From Microbacterium azadirachtae (lineage in GTDB: Bacteria; Actinomycetota; Actinomycetes; Actinomycetales; Microbacteriaceae), in NCBI RefSeq assembly GCF_000956505.1, contig NZ_JYIX01000036.1:62001-126000 (forward strand): DNA of 64,000 nt, read 5' to 3'. Below, piece by piece: positions 52,613-62,261 of the stretch. The notes under the pieces were generated by a model. That model saw only the letters and a program-made list of their open reading frames with translations, was not told the DNA's origin and did no database searches. The first letter of the stretch is position 1; each line of letters begins with the position of its first letter. A program made the translations under genes and the position numbers.

Positions 52613-54394
52613 ATGACACCCCGAGCCAGTCGGACCCCGCGCCGGCGGACCGTCCTCGCCCTCGCCGTGATCGTCGCGGTCATGTGCGGCTTCCTGGTGC
52701 GCCTCGTCGACATCCAGGTGGTGAGCGCAGCCGCGAACGTCACCCAGTCCGTCGACTGGAGCCTCGGGACGTCCCGGGAGATCGACGGCGCGCGCGGGAA
52801 GATCGTCGATTCGAACGGGACGGTGCTCGCGGAGAGCCAGCTCGTCTACGACATCGACATGGATCCGTCGATCATGCTCGGCCTCGAGACGGCCAAGACC
52901 CCTCCGAAGCTGCCGTGGGCACAGGCATCGGACAAGATCGCACAGATCCTCGGCGAGAAGGGCGATGCGATACGCGCCGTCGTCGCGGACAGGCTGAAGG
53001 AGGACCCCGAGGCGAAATGGGTCCAGCTGAAGAAGGGCGTGAGCGCCGACCAGTTCCTGAAGCTGCGCGCTCTCGACCTCGTCTACCTGCAGCCCAATCC
53101 GCGCTCGGTCCGCGTGTATCCGAACGGAGCGGTCGCGGGCAATCTCATCGGGTTCATCGCCGGAAACGGCGACAAAGAGGGCCTCGAAGAAGTCCAGAAC
53201 CAGTGCCTGAGCGCGACCAAGGGCAAGGAGAGCTTCCTCACCGGCAAAGACGGCGTCGTCATCCCCGGGAGCCAGCAGGAGAAGCCGGCGATCGACGGCG
53301 GCACCGTGAAGCTGACGATCAACACGGAGCTGCAGTGGTATCTGCAGCAGATGATCTCAGAAGAGGTCAAGGCGCAGGCCGCGAAGGCCGGGACGGTCAC
53401 CGTCGTCGAGGTCGGCACGGGCAAGATCCGCGCGGCTGCGGAGTTCCCGAGCGTCGATCCCAATGACCCGGGAGCGGTGAACCCCGAGGACCGAGGATCG
53501 CGGATCTTCTCGACGAGCTTCGAGCCGGGATCCACGTTCAAGGCGATCACCGCGGCCTCCGTCATGGAGTACGCGAACGCCGACGCCTCGACCTCGATCA
53601 CCGGGGCGTCCAGCCACGAGGAGTTCCCGAACGGCGCGGTCATCAACGACGCCTTCGAGCACCCGGCCTACGACTACACGCTCGCGGGCGCGCTCATCGA
53701 CTCGTCCAACGTGGCGCTGTCGAAGTTCGGCGACATGGTGACCGATCAGCAGCGCTACGACGAGCTGGTGAAGTTCGGGGTCGGCAGCAAGACCGCGATC
53801 GACTTCCCCGGTGAGGCCTCCGGCATCATCCACCCGGTCAAGGACTGGGACTACCAGTCGCACTACACGACGACGTTCGGCCAGTACTACACCGTCACCG
53901 CCCCGCAGGTCGCCAGCGCCTACCAGGCCATCGCTAACGGCGGCGTGAAGATCCCGCTGTCGCTCGTGGAGTCCTGCACGGACGGCACGGGCAAGGTCAC
54001 CGACGCCCCGGCGCCCAAGCCGCAGCGCGTGTTCGACGCGACCAAGGACGCCGAGCTCAGCCGCATGATCGAGAACGTGGCCGAGCAGGGCAGCGTCTCC
54101 GACCTGATCAAGGTCCCCGGCTACCGGATCGCGGCGAAGACCGGAACCGCGCAGAAGCCGGATCCTGAGACCGGCGCGTACAAGGAGGGGATCTACTTCA
54201 CCAGCATGGTGGGTTACGCCCCCGCCGACCACCCTGAGTACGTCGTCGTGGTCACCCTCGACGAGCCCACTAGGGTAACCTCGTCTGCGGCCACCGCGCC
54301 CGCCTTCCAGAAGGCCATGACGCAGGTGCTGAAGACCTATCGCGTGCAGCCCTCCACCACACCCATGGAACCGCTGCTGCCCAAGTTCAAGTGA
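52613..54394 (+). CDS. ftsI: Peptidoglycan transpeptidase FtsI (PbpB, PBP3)
   Basis: A 593-residue class B penicillin-binding protein. It has a short cytoplasmic start and a membrane helix (about 15-37), then a pedestal/dimerisation domain (about 55-240). The transpeptidase domain has Ser307 in STFK, SSN at 364-366 and KTG at 509-511. It crosslinks septal peptidoglycan in complex with FtsW. The C-terminus is short, with no PASTA domain. It is followed only 52 bases later by murF; the murE gene expected between them is absent. Confidence 0.96.
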   Translation: MTPRASRTPRRRTVLALAVIVAVMCGFLVRLVDIQVVSAAANVTQSVDWSLGTSREIDGARGKIVDSNGTVLAESQLVYDIDMDPSIMLGLETAKTPPKLPWAQASDKIAQILGEKGDAIRAVVADRLKEDPEAKWVQLKKGVSADQFLKLRALDLVYLQPNPRSVRVYPNGAVAGNLIGFIAGNGDKEGLEEVQNQCLSATKGKESFLTGKDGVVIPGSQQEKPAIDGGTVKLTINTELQWYLQQMISEEVKAQAAKAGTVTVVEVGTGKIRAAAEFPSVDPNDPGAVNPEDRGSRIFSTSFEPGSTFKAITAASVMEYANADASTSITGASSHEEFPNGAVINDAFEHPAYDYTLAGALIDSSNVALSKFGDMVTDQQRYDELVKFGVGSKTAIDFPGEASGIIHPVKDWDYQSHYTTTFGQYYTVTAPQVASAYQAIANGGVKIPLSLVESCTDGTGKVTDAPAPKPQRVFDATKDAELSRMIENVAEQGSVSDLIKVPGYRIAAKTGTAQKPDPETGAYKEGIYFTSMVGYAPADHPEYVVVVTLDEPTRVTSSAATAPAFQKAMTQVLKTYRVQPSTTPMEPLLPKFK

Positions 54395-54446
54395 TGGCCG
54401 CCGTCGCCCGAGCACGGCGACATCGTCCACGGAGGATCCCATCCCC

Positions 54447-55859
54447 ATGATCGCTCTGTCCCTCGCGGAGATCGCCGAGATCGTCGGCGGCGACCTGCGC
54501 CCCGCTGCAGGTCACGATCCCGCATCGATCGTGTCCGGTGTCGTCGACACCGACTCGCGGCAGATGACCCCCGGCGGCATCTTCGTCGCCAAGCCCGGCG
54601 AGACCACCGACGGGCACCGCTTCGTCGGCGCCGCGATCGAGAACGGCGCCGTGCTGGCCCTGGTCGAGCATCCCGTCGACGAGGCGATCTCGCAGATCGT
54701 CGTACCAGACGTCGTCGTCGCCATCGCGGACCTCGCCCGCGCCGTCGTCGCGCGCGTTCGCGCGTCCGGCGACCTGCGGATCGTCGGAATCACCGGGTCG
54801 AACGGCAAGACGACCACCAAGAACTTCCTCGCCCGGATCCTGCAGGACGAGGGCGAGACGATCGCGCCGATCGCCTCCTACAACAACGAGGTCGGCGCGC
54901 CGCTCACGATGCTGCGGATCACCGACACCACCCGCTTCCTGGTGTGCGAGTTCGGCGCGAGCGCGCCGGGCGAGATCGCGCGCCTCGCGGGACTCGTGCA
55001 CCCCGACGTGGCGGTCGAGCTCATGGTCGGGCTCGCGCACGCCGGCGGCTTCGGAGGCATCGAGGAGACCGCTCGCGCCAAGGCGGAGCTCGTCGCGGCG
55101 GCGGCCCCCGGCGGGACCGCCGTGCTGAACCTCGACGACCCGCGTGTGGCGGGCATGGCGCCGCTCGCCGAGGAGCAGGGACTGCGCATCGTCGGCTTCG
55201 GCCAGGGACCCGCTGCCGCCGTGCGCGCGGCCGGCATCGATGTCACCGCATCCGGCACGTCGTGCATCGTGCATGTGGACGGCCAGGAACTGCCGCTGCG
55301 GCTGCAGGTGCTCGGCGCGCACCACGTCAACAACGCCCTCGCCGCGATCGCCGCGGCACGCGCGCTCGGCGTCGCCCCGGCGGACGCCATCGTGCGCCTG
55401 GAGACGGTGCAGCTCGCTGAGCGCTGGCGCATGCAGCCCATGGGCGGCGCCGAGGTGCGCATCATCAACGACGCGTACAACGCGAGCCCCGACTCCATGG
55501 CCGCCGCGCTCCGCACGCTGGCGCAGATCACCGGCCCCGACGAGCGCACCGTCGCCGTGCTGGGCGCGATGAGCGAGCTCGGCGAGACCGCCGGCGATGA
55601 GCACGACCGGATCGGCCTGCTGGCCGTGCGCCTGAACATCCAGCGCATCGTGGTCGTCGGCGCCGACGCGCGCCGGCTCTTCCTCGCGGCTGTGGGCGAG
55701 GGGTCGTGGGACGGCGAAGCCGTGCACCTCGCCGACGCCGACGCTGCGTTCGAGTACCTCCAGGGCGAACTGCGCCCCGGAGACCGCGTGCTCGTCAAGT
55801 CGTCCAACTCCGCCGGACTCCGTTTCCTCGGCGATCGTCTGGGAGAATCGTTCTCGTGA
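54447..55859 (+). CDS. murF: UDP-N-acetylmuramoyl-tripeptide-D-alanyl-D-alanine ligase MurF
   Basis: A 470-residue Mur ligase that adds D-Ala-D-Ala to the UDP-MurNAc-tripeptide. It starts with the MurF-type DTDSRQMTPGGIFVAKPGE (part; about 32-50), has the ATP loop GSNGKTTTKN (about 117-126), EFGASAPGEIARL and the C-terminal NDAYNASPDSMAAAL of MurF. The last motif and the KN after the P-loop distinguish it from MurE. Its stop overlaps the GTG of mraY (GTGA). Confidence 0.96.
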   Translation: MIALSLAEIAEIVGGDLRPAAGHDPASIVSGVVDTDSRQMTPGGIFVAKPGETTDGHRFVGAAIENGAVLALVEHPVDEAISQIVVPDVVVAIADLARAVVARVRASGDLRIVGITGSNGKTTTKNFLARILQDEGETIAPIASYNNEVGAPLTMLRITDTTRFLVCEFGASAPGEIARLAGLVHPDVAVELMVGLAHAGGFGGIEETARAKAELVAAAAPGGTAVLNLDDPRVAGMAPLAEEQGLRIVGFGQGPAAAVRAAGIDVTASGTSCIVHVDGQELPLRLQVLGAHHVNNALAAIAAARALGVAPADAIVRLETVQLAERWRMQPMGGAEVRIINDAYNASPDSMAAALRTLAQITGPDERTVAVLGAMSELGETAGDEHDRIGLLAVRLNIQRIVVVGADARRLFLAAVGEGSWDGEAVHLADADAAFEYLQGELRPGDRVLVKSSNSAGLRFLGDRLGESFS

Positions 55860-56971
55860 GATCTCTGCTTACCTCCGCCGCGATCTCCCTCGCGTTCACG
55901 CTCCTGCTGACCCCGGTCTTCCTCCGGCTGTTCCGGAAGTGGGGCTGGGGGCAGGTCATCCGCACCCCGGAATCGATCAGCAACCCCAGCCACCAGGCCA
56001 AGCGCGGCACGCCCACGATGGGCGGCGTGATCTTCATCCTCGGCACCGTCGTCGGATACTTGGTCGGCACCTTCACCGGCGGGAGCTATCCCACGGTCTC
56101 GGGCCTGCTGGTGATCTGGCTCATGCTGGGCTTCGGCGCGGTCGGGTTCATCGACGACTACATGAAGCTGCGCCAGCGCAACAGCCTCGGACTCTCCGGG
56201 TGGCGCAAGATCCTCGGACAGGTGCTCGTCATGGTGCCGTTCGGCATCGTGGCGCTGACGGTGCGCAGCGCCTCCGGTAACACCCCGGCCAGCGCCTTCG
56301 TCTCGCTCTTCCGCGACATCCCCGTGCTGTGGCTGTTCGCGCTCGGCCCGATCGTCGGCTGGCTGCTCTACCTGCTCTGGATCTCGGTGATCGGCATCGC
56401 CACCTCCAACAGCGTGAACCTCACGGACGGCCTTGACGGCCTGGCCGCCGGCTGCGCGGTGTTCGTGATCGGCGCCTACAGCCTCATCTCGTTCTGGCAG
56501 TTCAAGCAGTCCTGCGCCGCGGAATCGCTCTCGCCGTCGTCCCTGAACGGCTGCTACGACGTCGCGCACCCGTTCGACCTCGCCGTCATCTCCGCGTCGT
56601 TCGTCGGCGCGCTGATCGGGTTCCTCTGGTGGAACGCGCCCAAGGCGAAGGTGTTCATGGGCGATGTCGGATCCATGTCGATCGGCGGGGTGATCGCGGC
56701 GCTCGCGATCCTGACCCGCACCGAGCTGCTGCTCCTGCTGCTGGCCGGCGTCTTCATCATCGCCTCGGGTTCCGTGATCGTGCAGCTGGCCTATTTCAAG
56801 CTCACCCGCGGCAAGCGGCTGTTCCTGCAGAGCCCGTTCCATCACCACCTCGAGATGCGCGGGTGGCCCGAGGCCACGATCGTGGTGCGCATGTGGATCA
56901 TCGCCGGGCTGCTGTCCGTGTCCGCCTTCGGCCTGTTCTACGTCGAGTGGCTGAGGCTGACCAGCTCATGA
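55856..56971 (+). CDS. mraY: Phospho-N-acetylmuramoyl-pentapeptide transferase MraY
   Basis: A 371-residue membrane enzyme with about ten helices that transfers phospho-MurNAc-pentapeptide to undecaprenyl phosphate, giving lipid I. Signature motifs: GTPTMGG (about 47-53), VGFIDDYMKLRQRNSLGLS (about 98-116), NLTDGLDGLA (about 187-196) and QSPFHHHLE (about 323-331). GTG 55856 overlaps the murF stop by 4 bases; its own stop overlaps murD by 4 bases. Confidence 0.97.
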   Translation: MRSLLTSAAISLAFTLLLTPVFLRLFRKWGWGQVIRTPESISNPSHQAKRGTPTMGGVIFILGTVVGYLVGTFTGGSYPTVSGLLVIWLMLGFGAVGFIDDYMKLRQRNSLGLSGWRKILGQVLVMVPFGIVALTVRSASGNTPASAFVSLFRDIPVLWLFALGPIVGWLLYLLWISVIGIATSNSVNLTDGLDGLAAGCAVFVIGAYSLISFWQFKQSCAAESLSPSSLNGCYDVAHPFDLAVISASFVGALIGFLWWNAPKAKVFMGDVGSMSIGGVIAALAILTRTELLLLLLAGVFIIASGSVIVQLAYFKLTRGKRLFLQSPFHHHLEMRGWPEATIVVRMWIIAGLLSVSAFGLFYVEWLRLTSS

Positions 56972-58524
56972 CCCGTGATCTCGACGCCCTGACCAGCTGG
57001 CACGCCGACTGGCGGGGACTGCGGGTCGCCGTGCTCGGGCTGTCCGTGACCGGTTTCTCGGTCGCCGACACGCTGACCGAGCTCGGCGCCGAGGTGCTCG
57101 TGCTCTCCGAGAGCGCCACCGAGGAGTACGAGCGGCTGGTGCCGCTGATCGGGGCCCGGCTGTGGATCGGCGATCTCGGGTCCGGTCCGGAGCCGCTCGT
57201 CGAGTTCGCACCGGAGATCGTCATCGCTTCGCCCGGATTCGCGCCCGCCCATCCCGTGATCGCGTGGGTCCGCACGCAGCCGATCGCCCTGTGGGGCGAC
57301 ATCGAGCTGGCCTGGCGCGTGCGGGACAAGGTCCTCCGCGACGACGGCACCCCGGCCGAGTGGGTGCTGATCACCGGCACCAACGGCAAGACCACGACGA
57401 CCCAGCTCACCGCGACGATGCTCGTCGCCGGCGGGCTGCGCGCGGCGCCGTGCGGCAACATCGGCGTGCCCGTCCTCGACGCGGTGCGCGACCCCGGCGG
57501 CTTCGACGTGCTCGTGGTCGAGCTGTCCAGTCACCAGCTCTGGTACCTCGGGCTCTCGGATCCCGCCGGTCAGCCGGTGCCGTGGGCGGCCACGTGCCTC
57601 AACCTCGCCGACGACCACCTCGTCTGGCACGGCAGCGCGGAGGCGTATCGCGAGGCGAAGGCCCTGGTCTATCGCAACACGCGGGCGGCCTGCGTCTACA
57701 ACAAGGCGGACGAGGCCACGCAGCGCATGGTCGAGGACGCGGACGTGATCGAAGGCGCCCGCGCGATCGGATTCGGGCTCGGCATCCCGGGCCCGAGCGA
57801 TCTGGGTGTGGTCGAGGGGATCCTGGCCGACCGCGCGTTCCTCGACGACCGGCGCAACAGCGCGCTCGAACTCACGACCGTGGCCGACCTCGCCGCGCAC
57901 GGCCTGAACGCCCCGCACATCGTGCAGAACATCCTCGCCGCCGCAGCCCTCAGCCGCTCGCTCGGGACCGAGCCCGCGGCGATCAGGACGGCGCTGGACG
58001 GCTTCCGCCTCGACGCGCACCGGATCGAGGTCATCGCCCGGGCGGGTGGGATCACCTGGGTGGACGACTCCAAGGCGACGAACCCGCATGCGGCGCAGTC
58101 GTCGCTGCAGGCGTTCCCCGGCGCGATCTGGATCGTCGGGGGGGATCTGAAGGGCGTCGACCTGACGGATCTCGTCGCGGGCGCCGGAGCGACCGCGCGC
58201 GCCGCGGTGGTGATCGGCGTCGACCGCGATCATGTGCTCGAGGCGTTCGCGCGACACGCGCCGGCGGTGCAGGTCCTCGAGGTCGTCCCCGGCGACACTG
58301 AAGGGGTCATGACCCGCGTCGTGGAACTGGCCGCGGGCATCGCCCAAGAGGGGGACACCGTGCTCCTCGCTCCTGCGGCGGCGTCCTTCGACCAGTTCGA
58401 GAGCTACGCGGATCGCGGCCACCGCTTCGCCGAGGCGGTGCGGCAGTGGATCGATCAGGGACGGTCGAGCGATCAGGGGAGCACGGATGACGCAGGTGGC
58501 ACCACGCCAGACACCGGCGCCTGA
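56968..58524 (+). CDS. murD: UDP-N-acetylmuramoylalanine-D-glutamate ligase MurD
   Basis: A 518-residue MurD that adds D-Glu to UDP-MurNAc-L-Ala. It has an N-terminal Rossmann-like fold (RVAVLGLSVTGFSVADTL), the ATP loop ITGTNGKTTTTQL (about 135-147), ELSSHQLWYL (about 190), and the C-terminal domain with WVDDSKATNPHAAQSSL and GGDLKGVDL. An ATGA overlap couples it to mraY. The last 38 bases overlap the ftsW reading frame, which extends the usual MurD C-terminus by a Ser/Asp/Thr-rich tail. Confidence 0.97.
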   Translation: MTRDLDALTSWHADWRGLRVAVLGLSVTGFSVADTLTELGAEVLVLSESATEEYERLVPLIGARLWIGDLGSGPEPLVEFAPEIVIASPGFAPAHPVIAWVRTQPIALWGDIELAWRVRDKVLRDDGTPAEWVLITGTNGKTTTTQLTATMLVAGGLRAAPCGNIGVPVLDAVRDPGGFDVLVVELSSHQLWYLGLSDPAGQPVPWAATCLNLADDHLVWHGSAEAYREAKALVYRNTRAACVYNKADEATQRMVEDADVIEGARAIGFGLGIPGPSDLGVVEGILADRAFLDDRRNSALELTTVADLAAHGLNAPHIVQNILAAAALSRSLGTEPAAIRTALDGFRLDAHRIEVIARAGGITWVDDSKATNPHAAQSSLQAFPGAIWIVGGDLKGVDLTDLVAGAGATARAAVVIGVDRDHVLEAFARHAPAVQVLEVVPGDTEGVMTRVVELAAGIAQEGDTVLLAPAAASFDQFESYADRGHRFAEAVRQWIDQGRSSDQGSTDDAGGTTPDTGA

Positions 58525-59719
58525 GCCCCGCGTCGACGGACTCGCCGCCCGGGTGCGACTGGGGCGCGTCTTCCGACCGATGTCCACCGAGTTCGCGCTG
58601 ATCGCCTCGACCTCGCTGCTGCTCACCGTGTTCGGCCTGGTGATGATCCTCTCGGCCTCCAGCGCGAACGCCGTGGACCAGGGGCAGGGTCCGTTCTCGA
58701 TCGTTCTGACGCAGGCGCTCGTGGCTGCGATCGGCGTGCCGCTGATGTTCCTGATGAGTCGCTTCCCCGTGCAGTTCTGGAAGCGCACCGCGTGGCTCGT
58801 GCTGATCCTCGCCGTGGGTCTGCAGATGCTCGTCTACACGCCTCTCGGCTACGAGAACGACGGCAACACGAACTGGCTCAAGATCGGCAGCCAGGTGATC
58901 CAGCCCTCCGAGTTCATCAAGCTCGCCCTCGCGGTGTGGGCCGGATTCATCCTCTGGCGCAAGCAGGAGCTCCTGGGCCGCTGGAAACACGTGTTCATCC
59001 CGCTGATCCCCGTCGGCTTCCTCGCGATCGCGGCCGTTCTGGGCGGCAAGGACCTCGGCACGTCGATGATCCTGTTCCTGATCATCCTCGGCGCGCTCTT
59101 CTTCTCGGGCGTGCGGCTGCGGATCTTCATCCTGCCGCTGCTCATCTCGGTGGTCGCGGTGCTCGGCTTCGCTTTCGCCGACGAGCGCCGCCGGTCGCTG
59201 ATCCTCGGCGTCTTCGACCACTCGAACGACACCAGCTGCTACCTGACGACGTGCTACCAGCAGGTGCACGCGATCTGGGGGATGGCGAACGGCGGCATCT
59301 TCGGTGTGGGCCTCGGCAACTCGCGCGAGAAGTACGGCTGGCTCCCCGCCGCCTCCAACGACTACATCTTCGCGATCGTGGGGGAGGAGCTGGGCCTGAT
59401 CGGCTGCGGGCTCGTGCTCGCCTTGTTCGTGCTGTTCGCGGTCGCGGTGTTCCGGATGATCCGTCGCACGAACGACCTCTTCGTCCGCATCACCGCCGGC
59501 GGGATCGTGGTGTGGATCCTCTCGCAGGCGCTCATCAACATCGGCGTGGTGCTGCGGATCTTCCCGGTGCTGGGCGTGCCACTGCCGTTCATGTCGCAGG
59601 GCGGCACCTCGCTGCTGTCGGTGCTGCTCGGCTGCGGGGTGCTCCTCTCCTTCGCGCGCACGCTGCCCGCGCCCGCGCAGAGCCTGCCCGCAGGCCGGTC
59701 GGGTAGCCTCGGGAAGTGA
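58487..59719 (+). CDS. ftsW: Peptidoglycan glycosyltransferase FtsW
   Basis: A 410-residue SEDS-family protein with about ten membrane helices that polymerises lipid II at the septum together with FtsI. Family features: MILSASSANAV after TM1, NTNWLKIGSQVIQPSEFIKL (about 125-144), GLGNSREKYGWLPAASNDYIFA (part) and PFMSQGGTSLL near the end. ATG 58487 has GGGGAGC 4 bases upstream and overlaps murD by 38 bases. Its stop overlaps the GTG of murG. Confidence 0.96.
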   Translation: MTQVAPRQTPAPEPRVDGLAARVRLGRVFRPMSTEFALIASTSLLLTVFGLVMILSASSANAVDQGQGPFSIVLTQALVAAIGVPLMFLMSRFPVQFWKRTAWLVLILAVGLQMLVYTPLGYENDGNTNWLKIGSQVIQPSEFIKLALAVWAGFILWRKQELLGRWKHVFIPLIPVGFLAIAAVLGGKDLGTSMILFLIILGALFFSGVRLRIFILPLLISVVAVLGFAFADERRRSLILGVFDHSNDTSCYLTTCYQQVHAIWGMANGGIFGVGLGNSREKYGWLPAASNDYIFAIVGEELGLIGCGLVLALFVLFAVAVFRMIRRTNDLFVRITAGGIVVWILSQALINIGVVLRIFPVLGVPLPFMSQGGTSLLSVLLGCGVLLSFARTLPAPAQSLPAGRSGSLGK

Positions 59720-60789
59720 CCACGTATCTTCTGGCCGGCGGTGGAACCGCCGGCCATGTCAATCCGCTGCTCGCCGTCGCCGACGGCCTGCGCGCCCGCG
59801 ACTCTGAGACGGGAGTCCTCGTGCTCGGCACGCGCGAGGGCCTCGAGGCGCGACTCGTGCCGCAGCGCGGCTACGAGCTGCTCACGGTGGACAAGGTGCC
59901 GTTCCCGCGCCGCCCGAACGGCGCCGCCCTCGCGTTCCCCGTGCGGTTCGCGCGCGCGGTGAAGCAGGCGCGCTCGTACATCCGCGAGCACGGCGTCGAC
60001 GCGGTGATCGGCTTCGGCGGCTACGCCTCGGCTCCGGCCTATGTGGCCGCCCGTCGCGAGCGCGTGCCGTTCGTGGTGCACGAGGCCAACGCCCGTCCCG
60101 GCATGGCGAACGTGCTGGGCGCCCGCACGGCGGCGGCGGTCGGCGTCGCGTTCCCCGGAACGCCCCTGCGCGGCGGCGAGGTCGTCGGGATGCCGCTGCG
60201 ACGGGAGATCGTGGAGCTGGACCGTGCGGCCCTCCGTGCCGAGGCTGCGGCGGAGTTCGGCCTGGACCCCGAGCGGCCCGTTCTGCTCGTGTTCGGCGGC
60301 TCGCTCGGCGCGCAGCGCCTGAACGAGGCGATCGCCGGCTCCTGGCAGGACATCCTGGACGCGGGGTGGCAGATCCTGCACGCGACCGGCGACCGCTCCG
60401 ACATGCCCGATCCGGGCGCTTCCGGCTACGCCCTGCGCCGCTACCTGGACCGGATGGATCTCGCCTTCGCCCTGGCGGACCTGATCCTCTCCCGTTCGGG
60501 ATCGGCGACGGTGAGCGAGATCAGCGCACTCGGCATCCCCGCGATCTACGTGCCCTACGCCGTCGGCAACGGCGAGCAGCGACTGAACGCCGCCGCCGCC
60601 ATCGACGCGGGCGCCGCCGTGCTGATCGAGGACGGGCAGCTCACCCCGGAGCGCGTGAGGGAAGAGGTGGTCCCGCTGCTGGGCGACGCCGCCCGCCGCG
60701 ACGCGATGCGACAGGCGGCCGAGCGTGTCGGATCGCGCACCGGAACCGAGGATCTCATCGCCCTCGCCGATCGCGCACTCGCGCGCTGA
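59716..60789 (+). CDS. murG: Undecaprenyldiphospho-muramoylpentapeptide N-acetylglucosaminyltransferase MurG
   Basis: A 357-residue GT28 glycosyltransferase converting lipid I to lipid II at the inner face of the membrane. It has the N-terminal glycine loop LAGGGTAGHVNP (about 5-16), GFGGYASAPAYVAA, HEANARPGMAN, FGGSLGAQRLNEA (about 194-206) and the donor-binding SRSGSATVSEISALGIPAIYVPYA (part; about 259-282). The GTG start overlaps the ftsW stop as GTGA. A 69-base gap with a small CCCGGC/GCCGGG hairpin separates it from murC. Confidence 0.97.
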   Translation: MTTYLLAGGGTAGHVNPLLAVADGLRARDSETGVLVLGTREGLEARLVPQRGYELLTVDKVPFPRRPNGAALAFPVRFARAVKQARSYIREHGVDAVIGFGGYASAPAYVAARRERVPFVVHEANARPGMANVLGARTAAAVGVAFPGTPLRGGEVVGMPLRREIVELDRAALRAEAAAEFGLDPERPVLLVFGGSLGAQRLNEAIAGSWQDILDAGWQILHATGDRSDMPDPGASGYALRRYLDRMDLAFALADLILSRSGSATVSEISALGIPAIYVPYAVGNGEQRLNAAAAIDAGAAVLIEDGQLTPERVREEVVPLLGDAARRDAMRQAAERVGSRTGTEDLIALADRALAR

Positions 60790-60843
60790 GCGCCCCGCAG
60801 CCCTGACCCGGCGAGCCGGGCCTCAGGCCTCCTCGCCCCGACT

Positions 60844-60849
60844 TAGGAT
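60844..60849 (+). promoter_or_regulatory. Internal promoter (-10 box) before murC
   Basis: TAGGAT lies 9 bases before the murC ATG, in one of the few dcw intergenic gaps. It would start transcription 2-3 bases before the start codon, giving a near-leaderless murC-ftsQ-ftsZ transcript. Confidence 0.5.
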
Positions 60850-60858
60850 GATTCAGCC

Positions 60859-62259
60859 ATGATCAGACCCGACCTCTCCCTGCCGATTCCGGACGACATC
60901 ACCGCCGCGCACTTCATCGGCATCGGCGGCTCCGGCATGTCGGGCCTCGCCCGCATGTTCCTCGACGCGGGCATCCGCGTGTCCGGGAGCGATCGTGCGG
61001 ACAGCGCCAACCTCCAGGCCCTGGCGGCTCTCGGCGCCGATGTGCACGTGGGCCATGACGCGGCGAACCTGGGCGATGCGGACACGGTCGTGCACACGGG
61101 CGCGATCTGGCCGGAGAACCCCGAGTTCCTGCTCGCCAAGGAGCGCGGTCTGCACGTGATCCACCGATCGCAGGCACTGCACTGGCTGATCCGCGGACGG
61201 CGCCTCGTGTCGGTGGCCGGCGCGCACGGCAAGACCAGCTCGACGGGCATGATCGTCACCGCCCTTCAGCAGCTCGGCGCCGACCCGAACTTCGTCAACG
61301 GCGGCGTGATCGAGCAGCTGGGCGCTTCCAGCTCCTCCGGCGCGGACGACCTCTTCGTGATCGAGGCCGACGAGTCCGATGGCACGTTCCTGCTCTACGA
61401 CACCTCGGTCGCGCTGATCACGAACGTCGACCCCGATCACCTGGACCACTACGGATCCGACGAGGCCTTCCACGACGCCTTCGTGACATTCGCGAACGCC
61501 GCGAGCGAGGCCGTCGTGATCTCGAGCGACGATCCCGGCGCGCTGCGCGTGCGAGCGGGGATCACTCATCCGAACGTGATCTCGTTCGGCCTCGCGGAAG
61601 ACGCGGATCTGAGGATCACCGACATCGTCACGGACGGCCCTGTCTCCGCGACCCTGACCATGCACGGGGCTTCCGCCCGCATGCAGCTCGCGGTCCCCGG
61701 CGTGCACAACGCGATCAACGCGGCCGGCGCGGTCGCCGTGCTCACGACGCTCGGCTACTCGCTGGCCGACGCCGCCCGCGCGATGGAGGGCTTCGCGGGC
61801 ACGGTCCGGCGCCTCGAACTGCACGGCAGCGCACGCGGGGTGAGCGTCTACGACGACTACTCGCACCACCCGACCGAGGTCCGCGCCGCCCTGGAGGCCA
61901 TGCGCACGATCGTCGGAGAGGGCCGGATCATCGCGATCCAGCAGCCGCACACGTATTCGCGCACGCAGCACATGTACCGCGAGTTCGCCGAGGTGCTCGA
62001 GACCTACGCCGACCACACCGTCATGCTCGACGTCTATGGGGCGCGCGAGGATCCGGTGCCAGGAGTCACCGGCGAGCTGGTCAGCGGCGCGTTCGCGGAC
62101 CCGCACCACGTGCACTACGTCGCGGACTGGCAGCAGGCGGCCGACTACACGGCATCCGTCGCGCGCGGCGGCGACTACGTGATCACGCTCGGCTGCGGCA
62201 ACGTCTACCAGATCATCCCGCAGGTGCTGGACGCCCTGCGCACCACCGCCGAGGGCTGA
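60859..62259 (+). CDS. murC: UDP-N-acetylmuramate-L-alanine ligase MurC
   Basis: A 466-residue MurC that adds the first L-Ala to UDP-MurNAc. It starts [19 protein letters not shown] (about 16-34), has the ATP loop [13 protein letters not shown] (about 117-129), [21 protein letters not shown] and the C-terminal [15 protein letters not shown] motif. Length is standard. TAGGAT lies 9 bases upstream, and GATTCAGCC between the two holds no Shine-Dalgarno. It is followed by ftsQ after 2 bases. Confidence 0.97.
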   Translation: MIRPDLSLPIPDDITAAHFIGIGGSGMSGLARMFLDAGIRVSGSDRADSANLQALAALGADVHVGHDAANLGDADTVVHTGAIWPENPEFLLAKERGLHVIHRSQALHWLIRGRRLVSVAGAHGKTSSTGMIVTALQQLGADPNFVNGGVIEQLGASSSSGADDLFVIEADESDGTFLLYDTSVALITNVDPDHLDHYGSDEAFHDAFVTFANAASEAVVISSDDPGALRVRAGITHPNVISFGLAEDADLRITDIVTDGPVSATLTMHGASARMQLAVPGVHNAINAAGAVAVLTTLGYSLADAARAMEGFAGTVRRLELHGSARGVSVYDDYSHHPTEVRAALEAMRTIVGEGRIIAIQQPHTYSRTQHMYREFAEVLETYADHTVMLDVYGAREDPVPGVTGELVSGAFADPHHVHYVADWQQAADYTASVARGGDYVITLGCGNVYQIIPQVLDALRTTAEG

Positions 62260-62261
62260 CC

